In this document: in pieces, positions 9,094 through 17,808 of the stretch | Layout of the letters: the number at the start of each line of letters is the position of its first letter | How positions within the stretch are numbered: the stretch's first letter is position 1 | Assembly: GCF_046098205.1 (NCBI RefSeq) | Contig: NZ_JBJURJ010000018.1 | Span: 1 to 64,000, forward strand | Reading direction: 5' to 3' | DNA from: Paenibacillus_AR mesotrionivorans | Lineage (GTDB): Bacteria > Bacillota > Bacilli > Paenibacillales > NBRC-103111 | DNA length: 64,000 nt | The notes under the pieces: generated by a model | Told to the model about the DNA's origin: nothing | Databases searched by the model: none | Seen by the model: the letters and a program-made list of their open reading frames with translations, nothing else | Program-made: the position numbers and the translations under genes

Positions 9094-9223
9094 CATGGTC
9101 ACTCCTGTGGTTCTAAAATAAAAGTCGCCGCATACATTTTTCCTATCATGCCAAACCAAAAAGAGGGACGGCGCCCATGCTGAACGCCGCCGCGCTGGTT
9201 GATGAAAATGCCGTTTATGGCCT

Positions 9224-9273
9224 CTTACATGTATACGTATATTCTTTTAAAGAAAAGTAGAGTAAGTAGTAGG
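9224..9273 (-). other. oriC unwinding region: AT-rich tract and DnaA-trio-like repeats
   Basis: In the dnaN-dnaA gap, reading from dnaA toward dnaN, DnaA boxes are followed by a short GC-rich stretch (about 9274-9280), then a run of TAC/TAG trinucleotides (TAG on the plus strand at 9258-9260, 9267-9269, 9270-9272 with TAA between), then an AT-rich tract (9224-9257). This order is the same as the Bacillus subtilis basal unwinding system, where DnaA assembles from the boxes onto a single strand through DnaA-trios. Function is inferred from the arrangement. Confidence 0.75.
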
Positions 9274-9284
9274 TGCGGTGGATA

Positions 9285-9348
9285 TGTGGATATGTGCATA
9301 AAACACTGAAAAGAAAAGCCTATCCACATGTGAATAGTTTGTGCATAG
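9285..9348 (-). other. oriC: oriC DnaA-box cluster between dnaA and dnaN
   Basis: One perfect DnaA box (TTATGCACA on minus, 9293-9301) and four one-mismatch boxes: 9285-9293, 9320-9328 (plus strand), 9329-9337 and 9340-9348. The consensus used is TTATNCACA. This corresponds to the incC half of the Bacillus origin, next to the unwinding region. Confidence 0.85.
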
Positions 9349-9357
9349 GCGCTAAGG

Positions 9358-10713
9358 TTATGAACCGGGATTTCGGATCCGTTCGGTTAAATTTCGTACA
9401 ATTTTGGCAAGCTCCTGGTCAGCAGCAAGCGACGAGGAGATTTTTTCGTGGGCATGAATCACAGTGGTATGGTCCCGGCCTCCAAAAGCCTCGCCAATCT
9501 TGGGCAGGGAGTGCTCCGTCAGCTCTCTGGAGAGGTACATGGCCACCTGCCGCGGGAAGGCAACTGCCTTCGTCCGCTTGCGCGCCTTGAAATCCTCAAC
9601 CTTCATTCCGTAGAACTCGCCCACCCGCATCTGGATGTCGTGAATGGTGATGACCCGCGGCTTGTTGTTAGGGATGATATCCTTTAGGGCTTCTGCGGCC
9701 AAATGGACGGTGACATCCTCATTAATGAGCGAGGAGTAGGCCACCACACGGATTAGCGCACCCTCCAGCTCCCGGATGTTGGTATCGATCTGGTTGGCGA
9801 TATACACCATGGCCTCATTGGGAATGTCCAGGTTTTCGGCCCGGGCCTTCTTCCGGAGAATGGCGATCCGCGTCTCCAGATCAGGCGGCTGAATGTCGGT
9901 AATGAGCCCCCATTCGAAGCGGGAGCGCAGCCGGTCCTCCAGCGTGGGAATTTCCTTAGGCGGACGGTCGGAGGAGATGATAATCTGCTTGCTCTCCTCA
10001 TGCAGGGCATTAAACGTATGGAAGAATTCCTCCTGGGTGCCTTCTTTGCCGGCGAGGAACTGGATATCGTCGATCAGAAGCACATCAATCTTCCGGTATT
10101 TGTTGCGGAAGCTTTCGCCCACATTGTCCCGGACGGCATTGATGAATTCGTTGGTGAATTTCTCGGAGGAAATGTAGAGCACCTTGGCGCTTGGATTATG
10201 CTCCAGAACGTAGTGGCCGATGGCATGCATCAAGTGGGTTTTCCCCAATCCCACACCCCCGTACAAAAACAGAGGGTTGTACGCTTTAGCCGGCGCTTCC
10301 GCCACAGCCAAAGAAGCGGCATGGGCAAACCGGTTGCCGCTGCCGATAACGAAGGTGTCAAAGGTATATTTGGGGTTCAGCGAAAAGGAATCCTCATGCA
10401 GCATCGCAGCGGGCTTGGGCGGTTGTACCGCCGGCGCCGTCTGTACTGCCGCGGGAGGCGGCACGTCGTCGATGGTGAATTGGATCTCCACATGCCGGTC
10501 CAGCGTCTCCGCAACCGTGGACTGGATCAGCTTGGCATATTTGGCCTCCAGCCATTCCTTGGCGAAGGTGTTCGGCGCGCATATCAAAAGCGCGTTCTCG
10601 TTGAACACGGTCGCTTTGGTGGATTTCAGCCAGGTATCGAAGCTCGGTTTGCTGACCTTGGTCTGGATGACGGAGAGGATCTGTTGCCATAATTCATTGG
10701 CAGGGCTATCCAC
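9358..10713 (-). CDS. dnaA: Chromosomal replication initiator protein DnaA
   Basis: 451 aa. DnaA is an AAA+ ATPase that binds DnaA boxes and melts the origin. Domain I is the N-terminal segment LWQQILSVIQTKVSKPSFDT; domain II is a short Pro/Ala-rich linker (about 85-110); domain III has Walker A GGVGLGKTHL and Walker B LLIDDIQFLAG; domain IV has the box-recognition signature GGRDHTTVIHAH. The GTG at 10713 gives the family start (M)DSPANELWQQ with AAGGAG upstream; another GTG two codons earlier is possible. Boxes on both sides imply autoregulation. Confidence 0.98.
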   Translation of the reverse strand: MDSPANELWQQILSVIQTKVSKPSFDTWLKSTKATVFNENALLICAPNTFAKEWLEAKYAKLIQSTVAETLDRHVEIQFTIDDVPPPAAVQTAPAVQPPKPAAMLHEDSFSLNPKYTFDTFVIGSGNRFAHAASLAVAEAPAKAYNPLFLYGGVGLGKTHLMHAIGHYVLEHNPSAKVLYISSEKFTNEFINAVRDNVGESFRNKYRKIDVLLIDDIQFLAGKEGTQEEFFHTFNALHEESKQIIISSDRPPKEIPTLEDRLRSRFEWGLITDIQPPDLETRIAILRKKARAENLDIPNEAMVYIANQIDTNIRELEGALIRVVAYSSLINEDVTVHLAAEALKDIIPNNKPRVITIHDIQMRVGEFYGMKVEDFKARKRTKAVAFPRQVAMYLSRELTEHSLPKIGEAFGGRDHTTVIHAHEKISSSLAADQELAKIVRNLTERIRNPGS

Positions 10714-10806
10714 TAACACTTCACTCCTTACGGGAAAAAACAAAATTCTGCAATCTTCAAGCAGCTCTAAGAGCGGTTGGACATGACGTCCGCTAAGTCT
10801 GTCGAA

Positions 10807-11088
10807 ATATCCACATAGTTAAGAAAATTCCTCTACGGCTTATCCCGTTAAAGGAATGTTGTTCACATCTTTATCCACAGGCTGTGCATAAAACAATGGT
10901 ATAACCTAACTATCCACAGCCGAAACAATATAAATATATCAAAAGAAAGTAGCGTTTTCAATGATAATCTCCGATTTATCCACAATTCCCACCCCTTGTG
11001 CAAAACTTTTATCCACCATACTACATATTGTTAATAAATTGTTTACGAATCGACAGCGTACCTTGTTTTCCACTTTTTTTTGTACACA
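10807..11088. other. oriC: oriC DnaA-box region between dnaA and rpmH
   Basis: This fills most of the 495-bp gap. Perfect boxes (TTATNCACA) are at 10871-10879 (+), 10883-10891 (-) and 10976-10984 (+). One-mismatch boxes are at 10807-10815, 10859-10867, 10910-10918, 11009-11017 and 11080-11088 on plus and 10997-11005 on minus. It matches the incAB half of the Bacillus bipartite origin and also contains the divergent dnaA and rpmH upstream regions. Gene orientation diverges here, as expected at a bidirectional origin. Confidence 0.88.
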
Positions 11089-11124
11089 GGAGGATAAAGG
11101 AAGATGTGGACGGGGAGAATGAGG

Positions 11125-11153
11125 TTGACATCAAGCGTAGAAAATGATTTAAT
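11125..11153 (+). promoter_or_regulatory. Sigma-A promoter for rpmH
   Basis: A consensus TTGACA (11125-11130) is 17 nt from TTTAAT (11148-11153). A short hairpin (AGAACT/AGTTCT) and the ribosome binding site GGGAGGTG follow before the rpmH ATG. Confidence 0.8.
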
Positions 11154-11208
11154 ATTGAAAGGTATTTTTAGAACTCCTCGTTTGAAGTTCTTAAGGGAGG
11201 TGCAATAA

Positions 11209-11343
11209 ATGAAACCATCGTTCAATCCGAATGTAAGCAAGCGCAAAAAGGTGCACGGCTTCCGCAAGCGCATGAGCACGAAGAATGGCCGCAAGGTACT
11301 CGCCGCGCGCCGCGCAAGAGGCCGCAAGGTATTGACGGCCTAA
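11209..11343 (+). CDS. rpmH: Ribosomal protein L34
   Basis: 44 aa, the standard L34 length. The translation begins MKPSFNPNVSKRKKVHGFRK and ends with the Arg/Lys-rich ARGRKVLTA. It is a structural protein of the 50S subunit. GGGAGGTG lies 7 nt upstream of the ATG. It is the first gene of the rightward arm, diverging from dnaA across oriC, and is followed at once by a hairpin terminator that may attenuate read-through into rnpA. Confidence 0.97.
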   Translation: MKPSFNPNVSKRKKVHGFRKRMSTKNGRKVLAARRARGRKVLTA

Positions 11344-11347
11344 GCAT

Positions 11348-11373
11348 AAAGACCACATTGCGTGGTCTTTTTT
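11348..11373 (+). terminator. Terminator or attenuator after rpmH
   Basis: AAAGACCAC/GTGGTCTTT form a 9-bp stem with a 5-nt loop followed by six T residues, directly after the rpmH stop. rnpA is usually co-transcribed with rpmH, so partial read-through is likely. Confidence 0.85.
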
Positions 11374-11526
11374 GTTAACAATCGTTCTCGATATCCGGTT
11401 TTGCCAGGAACGCCCGCCGTCTTTTGCGAAAAGACGCCGACAGGCGTTTATCCTTATGCGTGGAGGTTTTACGCTTCGGCAATTTGGGCAAAACTGATGA
11501 ATAAATAGGAATAGGCGGATGCTGCG

Positions 11527-11895
11527 GTGCAGAAAGAAAACCGTTTGACCCGGCGTGAGGATTTCAATAAGGTGTACCGGTACGGCAAATCCGCGGCCAA
11601 CCACCAATTTGTCGTGTATGTGATGAACCGCCATTCGGCTTCGGCCGGCGACGGCTTCCGGCTGGGGATCTCCGTCAGCAAGAAGGTGGGCAATGCGGTG
11701 GTCCGCAACCGCCTGCGGCGGCGGATTAAAGAAATTGTACGTTTAAATAGGGAAAAGCTTGTGCCGAAGAAGGACTTTATCCTCATTGTGCGCAAGCCTG
11801 CCGCCGATCTGGAATATGCCGACATGGAGAAAAGTATCCTTCATGTATTGAAGCGGGCAGAGCTTCTGGTGAAGAAGGGACAGCCGCCAGGTTGA
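11527..11895 (+). CDS. rnpA: Ribonuclease P protein component
   Basis: 122 aa. RnpA is the basic protein cofactor of the ribozyme RNase P, which trims the 5' leader of pre-tRNAs. The N-terminus NRLTRREDFNKVYRYGKS and the central RNR motif segment RLGISVSKKVGNAVVRNRLR, then RRIKEIVR, are diagnostic. The GTG start has only a weak purine-rich site upstream, so the exact start is less certain than the identity. It sits in the conserved rpmH-rnpA-yidC-jag order. Confidence 0.95.
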   Translation: MQKENRLTRREDFNKVYRYGKSAANHQFVVYVMNRHSASAGDGFRLGISVSKKVGNAVVRNRLRRRIKEIVRLNREKLVPKKDFILIVRKPAADLEYADMEKSILHVLKRAELLVKKGQPPG

Positions 11896-11982
11896 CCAGT
11901 TTCAATCACCGGATAGATATGATATATTTAGTGTGGACTTGACTGCGTACAGGATGCCTGGTTGCACCCATAAGGAGGAAAT

Positions 11983-12714
11983 GTGTTGATTCGTCGTTTG
12001 CAGAAGCTGTGGCCCTTGGGGCTAGTTGTTTTTTTGTTGTCCGCGTGCGGCAGACCCAGTGATCTGAGCCAAGAGCGCACCGGAATTTGGACCAAATATT
12101 TTGTAGGTCCGCTGTCGGATACCTTGGACTGGTTTGCCCATCTGTTATGGGGTGAGTACGGCCTATCCATTCTGGTTATGACCATTATCATCCGGACGAT
12201 TATTCTGCCGTTGACTCTTCGCCAGTATAAGAGCTCGAAGGGCATGCAAGCGCTGCAGCCTGAGCTGGAGAAGCTGAAGAAGAAGTATAAGGATGACCCC
12301 AAGAAGCAGCAGGAAGAGACCATGCTCCTGTTCCAGAAGAATGGTGTCAACCCCTTGGCCGGATGTTTTCCGATCCTGATTCAGATGCCGATTCTGATCG
12401 CGCTGTATAACGCGATTATGTACAACCCTTATATTCATGAACACACCTTCTTATGGCTGCAGCTGTCCCAGAAGGATCCTTATTATATCCTTCCGATTCT
12501 GGCATCCATTACGACCTTCGTACAGCAAAAGGTCATGATGTCGTTGCAACCGAACCAATCCAACCCATCCATGAACATGCTGCTGTATATTTTCCCGGTC
12601 ATGATTTTTGTCATGTCCATGTCTTTCGCTTCCGCTCTTCCGCTTTACTGGGTATTCAGTAATATCTTCACGATTGTGCAGAACTATTTCATTTATCGTC
12701 CATCCAAAAAGTAG
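11983..12714 (+). CDS. yidC: Membrane protein insertase YidC/SpoIIIJ (lipoprotein type)
   Basis: 243 aa. YidC/SpoIIIJ inserts membrane proteins alone or with Sec, and SpoIIIJ also supports forespore development in Bacillus. A signal peptide with lipobox LLSACG is near residues 19-24, so the mature N-terminus is probably lipid-anchored. Later come hydrophobic segments beginning LSILVMTIIIRTIILPLTLR, then PILIQMPILIALYNAIM, and a final pair near 195-235. The basic loop KKYKDDPKKQQEE is typical. GTG at 11983 is 4 nt from AAGGAGG; the next codon but zero, TTG at 11986, has better spacing (7 nt) and may be the real start. Confidence 0.95.
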   Translation: MLIRRLQKLWPLGLVVFLLSACGRPSDLSQERTGIWTKYFVGPLSDTLDWFAHLLWGEYGLSILVMTIIIRTIILPLTLRQYKSSKGMQALQPELEKLKKKYKDDPKKQQEETMLLFQKNGVNPLAGCFPILIQMPILIALYNAIMYNPYIHEHTFLWLQLSQKDPYYILPILASITTFVQQKVMMSLQPNQSNPSMNMLLYIFPVMIFVMSMSFASALPLYWVFSNIFTIVQNYFIYRPSKK

Positions 12715-12727
12715 AGGTGGCAGATTC

Positions 12728-13348
12728 ATGACGAAGACGCTCATCGTCACGGGAAAAACGGTTGAAGAAGCGGTCAGGCAAGGATTGACCCAATGGAACG
12801 TTCCCGATAACCGGGTTAAGGTTGATGTACTGGAGCAGCCCGCCAAGGGACTGTTCGGTCTGTTTGGCGTGAAGGAAGCGAAGGTCCGGCTGGAGCTTAT
12901 CCCCGATGCGGTGGAAGAGGCGACCCAGTTTCTCCAGGATATCTTTGCGACCATGCATGTGAAAGCAACCATAGAGCGTAAGGATGACAAGGACGCTATT
13001 CTGCTGAATATTAAAGGCGGCGAGCTTGGCATTCTTATTGGAAGAAGAGGGCAGACGCTGGATGCCCTGCAGTATCTGGTGAATATTGTGGCTAACCGGT
13101 TCTCGGACAAGCACATCCGGATTGTTCTGGATGCGGAGGAGTTCCGCGAACGGCGGCGCAAGACCCTGGAGGAATTATCTTCGAGGCTGGCTACACGGGT
13201 TGTCCGGACCAAGAAGGATGTGGTGCTGGAGCCTATGTCCCCGGCGGACCGGAAGATCATCCATTCCCAGCTGCAGGATCATCCTACGGTTCGGACCTAC
13301 AGCAAGGGAGACGAGCCTAACAGGCGTGTTGTAATTTCGCTACGATAA
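12728..13348 (+). CDS. jag: RNA-binding protein Jag/KhpB (SpoIIIJ-associated)
   Basis: 206 aa. The protein has a Jag N-terminal domain (TKTLIVTGKTVEEAVRQGL, residues 2-50), a KH domain around GGELGILIGRRGQTLDALQY, and an R3H domain near the C-terminus (LSSRL... SPADRKIIHSQLQ then NRRVVISL). KhpB binds RNA with KhpA and influences cell elongation and division in other Firmicutes. The ATG at 12728 follows AGAGGTGG. It starts 13 nt after yidC, its usual partner. Confidence 0.95.
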   Translation: MTKTLIVTGKTVEEAVRQGLTQWNVPDNRVKVDVLEQPAKGLFGLFGVKEAKVRLELIPDAVEEATQFLQDIFATMHVKATIERKDDKDAILLNIKGGELGILIGRRGQTLDALQYLVNIVANRFSDKHIRIVLDAEEFRERRRKTLEELSSRLATRVVRTKKDVVLEPMSPADRKIIHSQLQDHPTVRTYSKGDEPNRRVVISLR

Positions 13349-13355
13349 CGAAATG

Positions 13356-13397
13356 ACGCAATGACTTCAGGCGGGTGATGAGGTCATTGCGTTTTTT
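13356..13397 (+). terminator. Rho-independent terminator after jag
   Basis: ACGCAATGAC (13356-13365) pairs with GTCATTGCGT (13383-13392), followed by a T-run. It separates the rpmH-jag group from mnmE. Confidence 0.85.
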
Positions 13398-13442
13398 GTA
13401 AGCCGGAATGTCCGGTAATTCCGGGAGGAAGGGGAGTTATGC

Positions 13443-14822
13443 ATGACGATTAAGGACACCATTGCAGCCATCTCCACCCCCATGGGAGAAGGCGGAATTG
13501 CGGTGATCCGCATCAGTGGCGGCGGTGCTGTGGCTGTAGCCGATACCGTTTTCCGGTCGAAAATGAAATTAGCCGAGGTACAGACACATACAGTGCAATA
13601 TGGACATATTGTTGACCCTGCTGATGGGGAGCGAGTGGAGGAAGCCTTGGTCACGGTCATGCGCGGCCCCCGTTCTTATACAGCAGAGGATGTGGTGGAG
13701 CTCAGCTGCCATGGCGGGTTGGTTTCCGTCCGCAAGGTGCTGGAGCTGGTTCTGGCATCAGGAGCAAGACCAGCCGAACCCGGGGAATTTACGAAGCGGG
13801 CTTTCCTGAACGGGCGAATCGACTTGAGCCAGGCGGAAGCGGTGATGGACCTGATCCGGTCCAAGTCGGACAAGGCCTTTAAATCGGCGCTGCGTCAGGT
13901 GGACGGCAGTCTGTCCCGGAAAATTAAGAGCCTGCGCAGCCAACTGCTGGCGTTAATGGCCCATATTGAGGTCAATATTGATTACCCGGAGCATGATGTG
14001 GAGGAATTGACAGGTGCCCATATCCGCGGGGAAACCAGTGAAGCCCTCAACCAGGTGAGGGGTATGCTTAGTTCTGCCCGTCAGGGCAAAATTCTGCGGG
14101 AGGGCATTGTGACGGCGATTGTAGGCAGGCCCAATGTTGGCAAGTCCAGTCTCTTAAATGCCCTGACCCAGGAGAATAAAGCGATTGTTACGGATATTCC
14201 CGGAACCACGCGGGATGTAATAGAGGAATACGTTACGGTCAACGGCATTCCCCTGCGGCTGCTGGATACAGCCGGCATTCGGGAAACGGCAGATATAGTG
14301 GAGCAAATCGGCGTATCCCGGTCCCGTGGCGCATTGGCCGAAGCGGACTTGGTGCTGCTGGTGCTAAGCGGCTCCGAACCTTTGGGGGAGGATGACCGGA
14401 AGCTATTGGATGAGCTGGACGGCAAGGAAACGCTGGTTGTGGTGAATAAGATGGACCTGCCCCAGCGTGTGGAGCTGGATGAGATTCGCGCCCGGTATCC
14501 GGAGGACAGGATCATCCGGATCTCCGTACAGGCGGAGGAAGGTCTTGAGCAGCTGGAGCAGGCTGTGACGCAGCTGTTCCTGTCCGGTCAGGTGGAGCCG
14601 GAGGATATGACCTATGTGAGCAATGTCCGGCATATCCATCTGCTGCAGAAGGCCCAGGGTTCTCTGGAAGAAGCCTTGGAGGCTGCAGGCTCCGGCGTTC
14701 CCATCGATATGATTCAGATTGACCTGCGCAATGCATGGGAGGAGCTGGGGGAAATTATCGGCGACTCGGTGGGGGAAACCCTGATCGACCAGATTTTTAG
14801 CCAATTTTGCCTGGGTAAATAA
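13443..14822 (+). CDS. mnmE: tRNA modification GTPase MnmE
   Basis: 459 aa. MnmE with MnmG adds the (carboxymethyl)aminomethyl group at U34 of certain tRNAs, using GTP, tetrahydrofolate and FAD. The N-terminal folate-binding domain starts DTIAAISTPMGEGGIAVIRI; the G domain has G1 GRPNVGKSSLLNAL, G2/G3 region TDIPGTTRD and LLDTAGIRET, and G4 VVNKMD; the C-terminus ends with the catalytic CLGK. A purine-rich GGGGAG lies about 7 nt upstream of the ATG. mnmG follows after 142 nt, which include a TATAAT at 14852-14857. Confidence 0.98.
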   Translation: MTIKDTIAAISTPMGEGGIAVIRISGGGAVAVADTVFRSKMKLAEVQTHTVQYGHIVDPADGERVEEALVTVMRGPRSYTAEDVVELSCHGGLVSVRKVLELVLASGARPAEPGEFTKRAFLNGRIDLSQAEAVMDLIRSKSDKAFKSALRQVDGSLSRKIKSLRSQLLALMAHIEVNIDYPEHDVEELTGAHIRGETSEALNQVRGMLSSARQGKILREGIVTAIVGRPNVGKSSLLNALTQENKAIVTDIPGTTRDVIEEYVTVNGIPLRLLDTAGIRETADIVEQIGVSRSRGALAEADLVLLVLSGSEPLGEDDRKLLDELDGKETLVVVNKMDLPQRVELDEIRARYPEDRIIRISVQAEEGLEQLEQAVTQLFLSGQVEPEDMTYVSNVRHIHLLQKAQGSLEEALEAAGSGVPIDMIQIDLRNAWEELGEIIGDSVGETLIDQIFSQFCLGK

Positions 14823-14964
14823 TGGCCTGTTCCTATGGGGACAGATACCGGTATAATAGATTGATGCGAGTGCCTTCTCCGACATTTCGTCGGTTCTACG
14901 TGCGATGGGGGAACCGCAGCTATTTCGTTTTTTTGCATGTGATTGGCAATAGGAGGTGTACAAA

Positions 14965-16860
14965 ATGACAGGATATACAGCAGGCGAATATGAAGTTATC
15001 GTTGTCGGTGCAGGCCATGCAGGCTGTGAAGCCGCATTGGCTGCTGCCCGTATGGGCTGCCGGACGTTGCTTCTGACTATAAATTTAGATATGGTGGCGT
15101 TTATGCCCTGTAACCCGTCCATCGGCGGTCCGGCTAAGGGGCATGTGGTCCGGGAGATTGACGCGCTGGGCGGAGAGATGGGCCGTAATATCGATAAGAC
15201 TTATATCCAGCTCCGTACGTTGAATACAGGTAAGGGACCGGCCGTTCATGCATTGCGCGCTCAAGCGGATAAGGTGCTGTACCAACGGACCATGAAGGAA
15301 ACCATTGAGAAGACACCCAACTTGACTATGGTTCAAGGGATGGTGGAGGAGCTTCTGGTAGAGGACGGCGTTTGCCGTGGTGTCGTCACGAAAACCGGTG
15401 CGCAGTATTTGTCGAAAACTGTTGTTATCACCACAGGCACCTATCTGCGGGGTAAGGTCATTATCGGGGAGCTGATGTACGAAAGCGGGCCGAATAACCA
15501 GCAACCCTCCGTCCGACTGTCGGCTTGTCTGAAGGAGCTGGGTTTCCAGCTTGTCCGTTTCAAAACAGGGACACCGCCGCGGGTGCACGGCAGCACCATA
15601 GACTTCTCCAAAACAGAGATTCAGCCGGGGGATGAAAAACCCCGTTTCTTCTCCTTCGAAACAGAGGAGGAGATACCGAACCAGCTTCCTTGTTGGCTGA
15701 CTTACACATCCGAGGATACCCATCGGATTATTCAGGATAACCTTCACCGGGCGCCTATGTTCTCTGGTGCCATTGAAGGGACTGGGCCCCGGTATTGTCC
15801 GTCTATCGAGGACAAAATTGTCCGTTTTGCCGATAAGCCGAAGCATCAGATTTTCCTGGAGCCGGAAGGACGCAATACCTCGGAATACTATGTACAGGGG
15901 TTGTCCACCAGTATGCCGGAGGATGTGCAATTGGAGATTTTGCGTTCCATTCCCGGTCTGGAAAAGGTACAGATGATGCGAACCGGTTATGCCATTGAAT
16001 ATGATGCCGTTGTGCCTACACAGCTTAAGCCCAGTCTGGAAACCAAATTGGTGGAAGGATTGTTTACCGCGGGCCAAATTAATGGTACCTCTGGATACGA
16101 AGAAGCCGCAGGGCAAGGCATTATGGCTGGAATTAACGCCGCTCGCAAGGTGCAGGGCAAGGATGCGGTGGTATTGGACCGTTCCGAAGCCTACATCGGC
16201 GTGCTAATCGACGATCTGGTGACCAAGGGCACTAATGATCCGTACCGGTTGTTGACCTCCCGCGCAGAATATCGTCTGCTGCTCCGCAATGACAATGCGG
16301 ATCTGCGACTGACTCCCATTGGGTACGAGATTGGTCTGATTTCTCCCGAGCGTTTTGCCCGGTTTGAAGCAAAACGCAGCCAGATTGCTGGTGAGCTTGA
16401 GCGTCTTAAAACCACCAGAGTCCGTCCCGAGGAGACAGTCCAACAAGTGTTGGAGGAAGCGGGAACGGTCATTTTGAATAATTCCGTGGACCTGTTGTCA
16501 CTGCTGCGCCGTCCGGAAATAACGATGGATCATATCGAACGGATTGCTCCGTCACCTGTGCAGCTGCGGGAAGATGTGAAGGAGCAGGTGGAGATTGAGG
16601 TGAAATACGCCGGCTACATTGAAAAGCAGCTTCAACAGGTGGACCGGCTGCGTAAGATGGAGCAAAAGCGGATTCCGGAGGATATTGATTATACTCCGAT
16701 TCACGGATTGGCCAATGAAGCCAAACAGAAGCTGGAGCAGATTCGCCCTATCTCCATTGGGCAGGCTTCACGTATTGCAGGGGTAACCCCTGCGGATATT
16801 TCAATTTTGCTGGTTTATCTGGAGCATTATAACCAAGTGCGGGCGGCGAGGCTTTCATGA
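14965..16860 (+). CDS. mnmG: tRNA uridine-5-carboxymethylaminomethyl modification enzyme MnmG
   Basis: 631 aa. It is the FAD-dependent partner of MnmE. The dinucleotide fold is VIVVGAGHAGCEAALAAARM near the N-terminus, followed by the family signature CNPSIGGPAKGHVVREIDAL and later GTSGYEEAAGQGIMAGINAA. The C-terminal helical domain that binds tRNA and MnmE is present. The ATG at 14965 is chosen because AGGAGGTG lies 6 nt upstream; an in-frame GTG at 14956 overlaps that site. It overlaps rsmG by 4 nt. Confidence 0.98.
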   Translation: MTGYTAGEYEVIVVGAGHAGCEAALAAARMGCRTLLLTINLDMVAFMPCNPSIGGPAKGHVVREIDALGGEMGRNIDKTYIQLRTLNTGKGPAVHALRAQADKVLYQRTMKETIEKTPNLTMVQGMVEELLVEDGVCRGVVTKTGAQYLSKTVVITTGTYLRGKVIIGELMYESGPNNQQPSVRLSACLKELGFQLVRFKTGTPPRVHGSTIDFSKTEIQPGDEKPRFFSFETEEEIPNQLPCWLTYTSEDTHRIIQDNLHRAPMFSGAIEGTGPRYCPSIEDKIVRFADKPKHQIFLEPEGRNTSEYYVQGLSTSMPEDVQLEILRSIPGLEKVQMMRTGYAIEYDAVVPTQLKPSLETKLVEGLFTAGQINGTSGYEEAAGQGIMAGINAARKVQGKDAVVLDRSEAYIGVLIDDLVTKGTNDPYRLLTSRAEYRLLLRNDNADLRLTPIGYEIGLISPERFARFEAKRSQIAGELERLKTTRVRPEETVQQVLEEAGTVILNNSVDLLSLLRRPEITMDHIERIAPSPVQLREDVKEQVEIEVKYAGYIEKQLQQVDRLRKMEQKRIPEDIDYTPIHGLANEAKQKLEQIRPISIGQASRIAGVTPADISILLVYLEHYNQVRAARLS

Positions 16861-17582
16861 GTCAGGATATTGTAGTAGAACAATTCAGCGCCCGGGTCAG
16901 AGAGCACGGGCTGGAATTAAGCAGCCGCCAGCTGGAGCAATTCGAGATTTACTACCGTGAGCTGGTGGATTGGAACGAGAAGATGAATCTGACTGCCATT
17001 ACAGAGCGGGAACAGGTTTATCTCAAGCATTTCTATGATTCTTTGACCTTAGCTTTTCATGTGAAGCTGGAGCCGGTGTCAACAATGGCGGATATTGGCG
17101 CTGGAGCCGGTTTCCCATCCATTCCGCTTAAAATTGTATTTCCTCACCTGAAGCTGACGATTGTGGATTCCCTAAATAAACGAATCCACTTTCTGAACCA
17201 TCTCGCCGAGCAGCTTGGTCTTCAGGATGTGAAGGCGATACATGCCAGGGCAGAGGAAGCAGGGCGGAATAAGGACCTGCGGGACCGGTTCGATCTGGTA
17301 ACCGCAAGAGCGGTAGCCAGGCTGTCCGTGCTTAATGAGCTATGTTTGCCGTTTGTCCGTCCAGGTGGGATTTTCGCAGCCATGAAAAGTGCACAAACCT
17401 CCGATGAGCTTCAGGAAGCGAAACGATCCATTGTGCTTCTGAAGGGGGAACTGGAGACAGTGCATACCTTTACTCTTCCGGTAGAGGAAGCAGAGCGGAA
17501 TATTGTTGTCCTGAAGAAAACGGATGTAACACCTCCTAAATATCCAAGAAAACCGGGAACTCCCGGAAAAGAGCCGCTTTAG
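16857..17582 (+). CDS. rsmG: 16S rRNA (guanine-N7) methyltransferase RsmG
   Basis: 241 aa. RsmG methylates G527 (E. coli numbering) of 16S rRNA with S-adenosylmethionine; loss gives low-level streptomycin resistance. The SAM-binding motif is DIGAGAGFPSIPLKI, followed by TIVDSLNKRIHFL and the DLVTARAVARL segment. The start overlaps the mnmG stop (ATGA), indicating translational coupling. The gene is followed by a parS site and an imperfect hairpin before noc. Confidence 0.97.
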   Translation: MSQDIVVEQFSARVREHGLELSSRQLEQFEIYYRELVDWNEKMNLTAITEREQVYLKHFYDSLTLAFHVKLEPVSTMADIGAGAGFPSIPLKIVFPHLKLTIVDSLNKRIHFLNHLAEQLGLQDVKAIHARAEEAGRNKDLRDRFDLVTARAVARLSVLNELCLPFVRPGGIFAAMKSAQTSDELQEAKRSIVLLKGELETVHTFTLPVEEAERNIVVLKKTDVTPPKYPRKPGTPGKEPL

Positions 17583-17604
17583 TCCCTTTTGCAATGGATC
17601 ATAA

Positions 17605-17620
17605 TGTTTCACGTGGAACA
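17605..17620. promoter_or_regulatory. parS site 1 (ParB/Spo0J binding)
   Basis: TGTTTCACGTGGAACA differs from the Bacillus parS consensus palindrome only at positions known to vary and is identical to the second copy inside parB. It lies between rsmG and noc, within about 7 kb of oriC, as expected for ParB loading and SMC recruitment. Confidence 0.95.
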
Positions 17621-17653
17621 ATAAAGGGAGTCTCATCGGAATGTTGAGACTCC

Positions 17654-17682
17654 TTGCCTTATGGTCAGTTAATCAATATAAC
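17654..17682 (+). promoter_or_regulatory. Candidate sigma-A promoter for noc
   Basis: TTGCCT (17654-17659) is 17 nt from TATAAC (17677-17682). The preceding hairpin GGAGTCTCA/TGAGACTCC (17627-17653) probably ends the mnmE-rsmG transcript, though its T-run is poor. Confidence 0.55.
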
Positions 17683-17808
17683 CTGTTCCAAATAGTTGAT
17701 GGGGAATTTTTCATTATTGCCAATGTCAAGCAGGAATTAGTAGGAAATACGGAGAATGAATATAAGTAGCCAAGTATCTGACGACGAAAATGGGTGAATG
17801 AAAAACCT

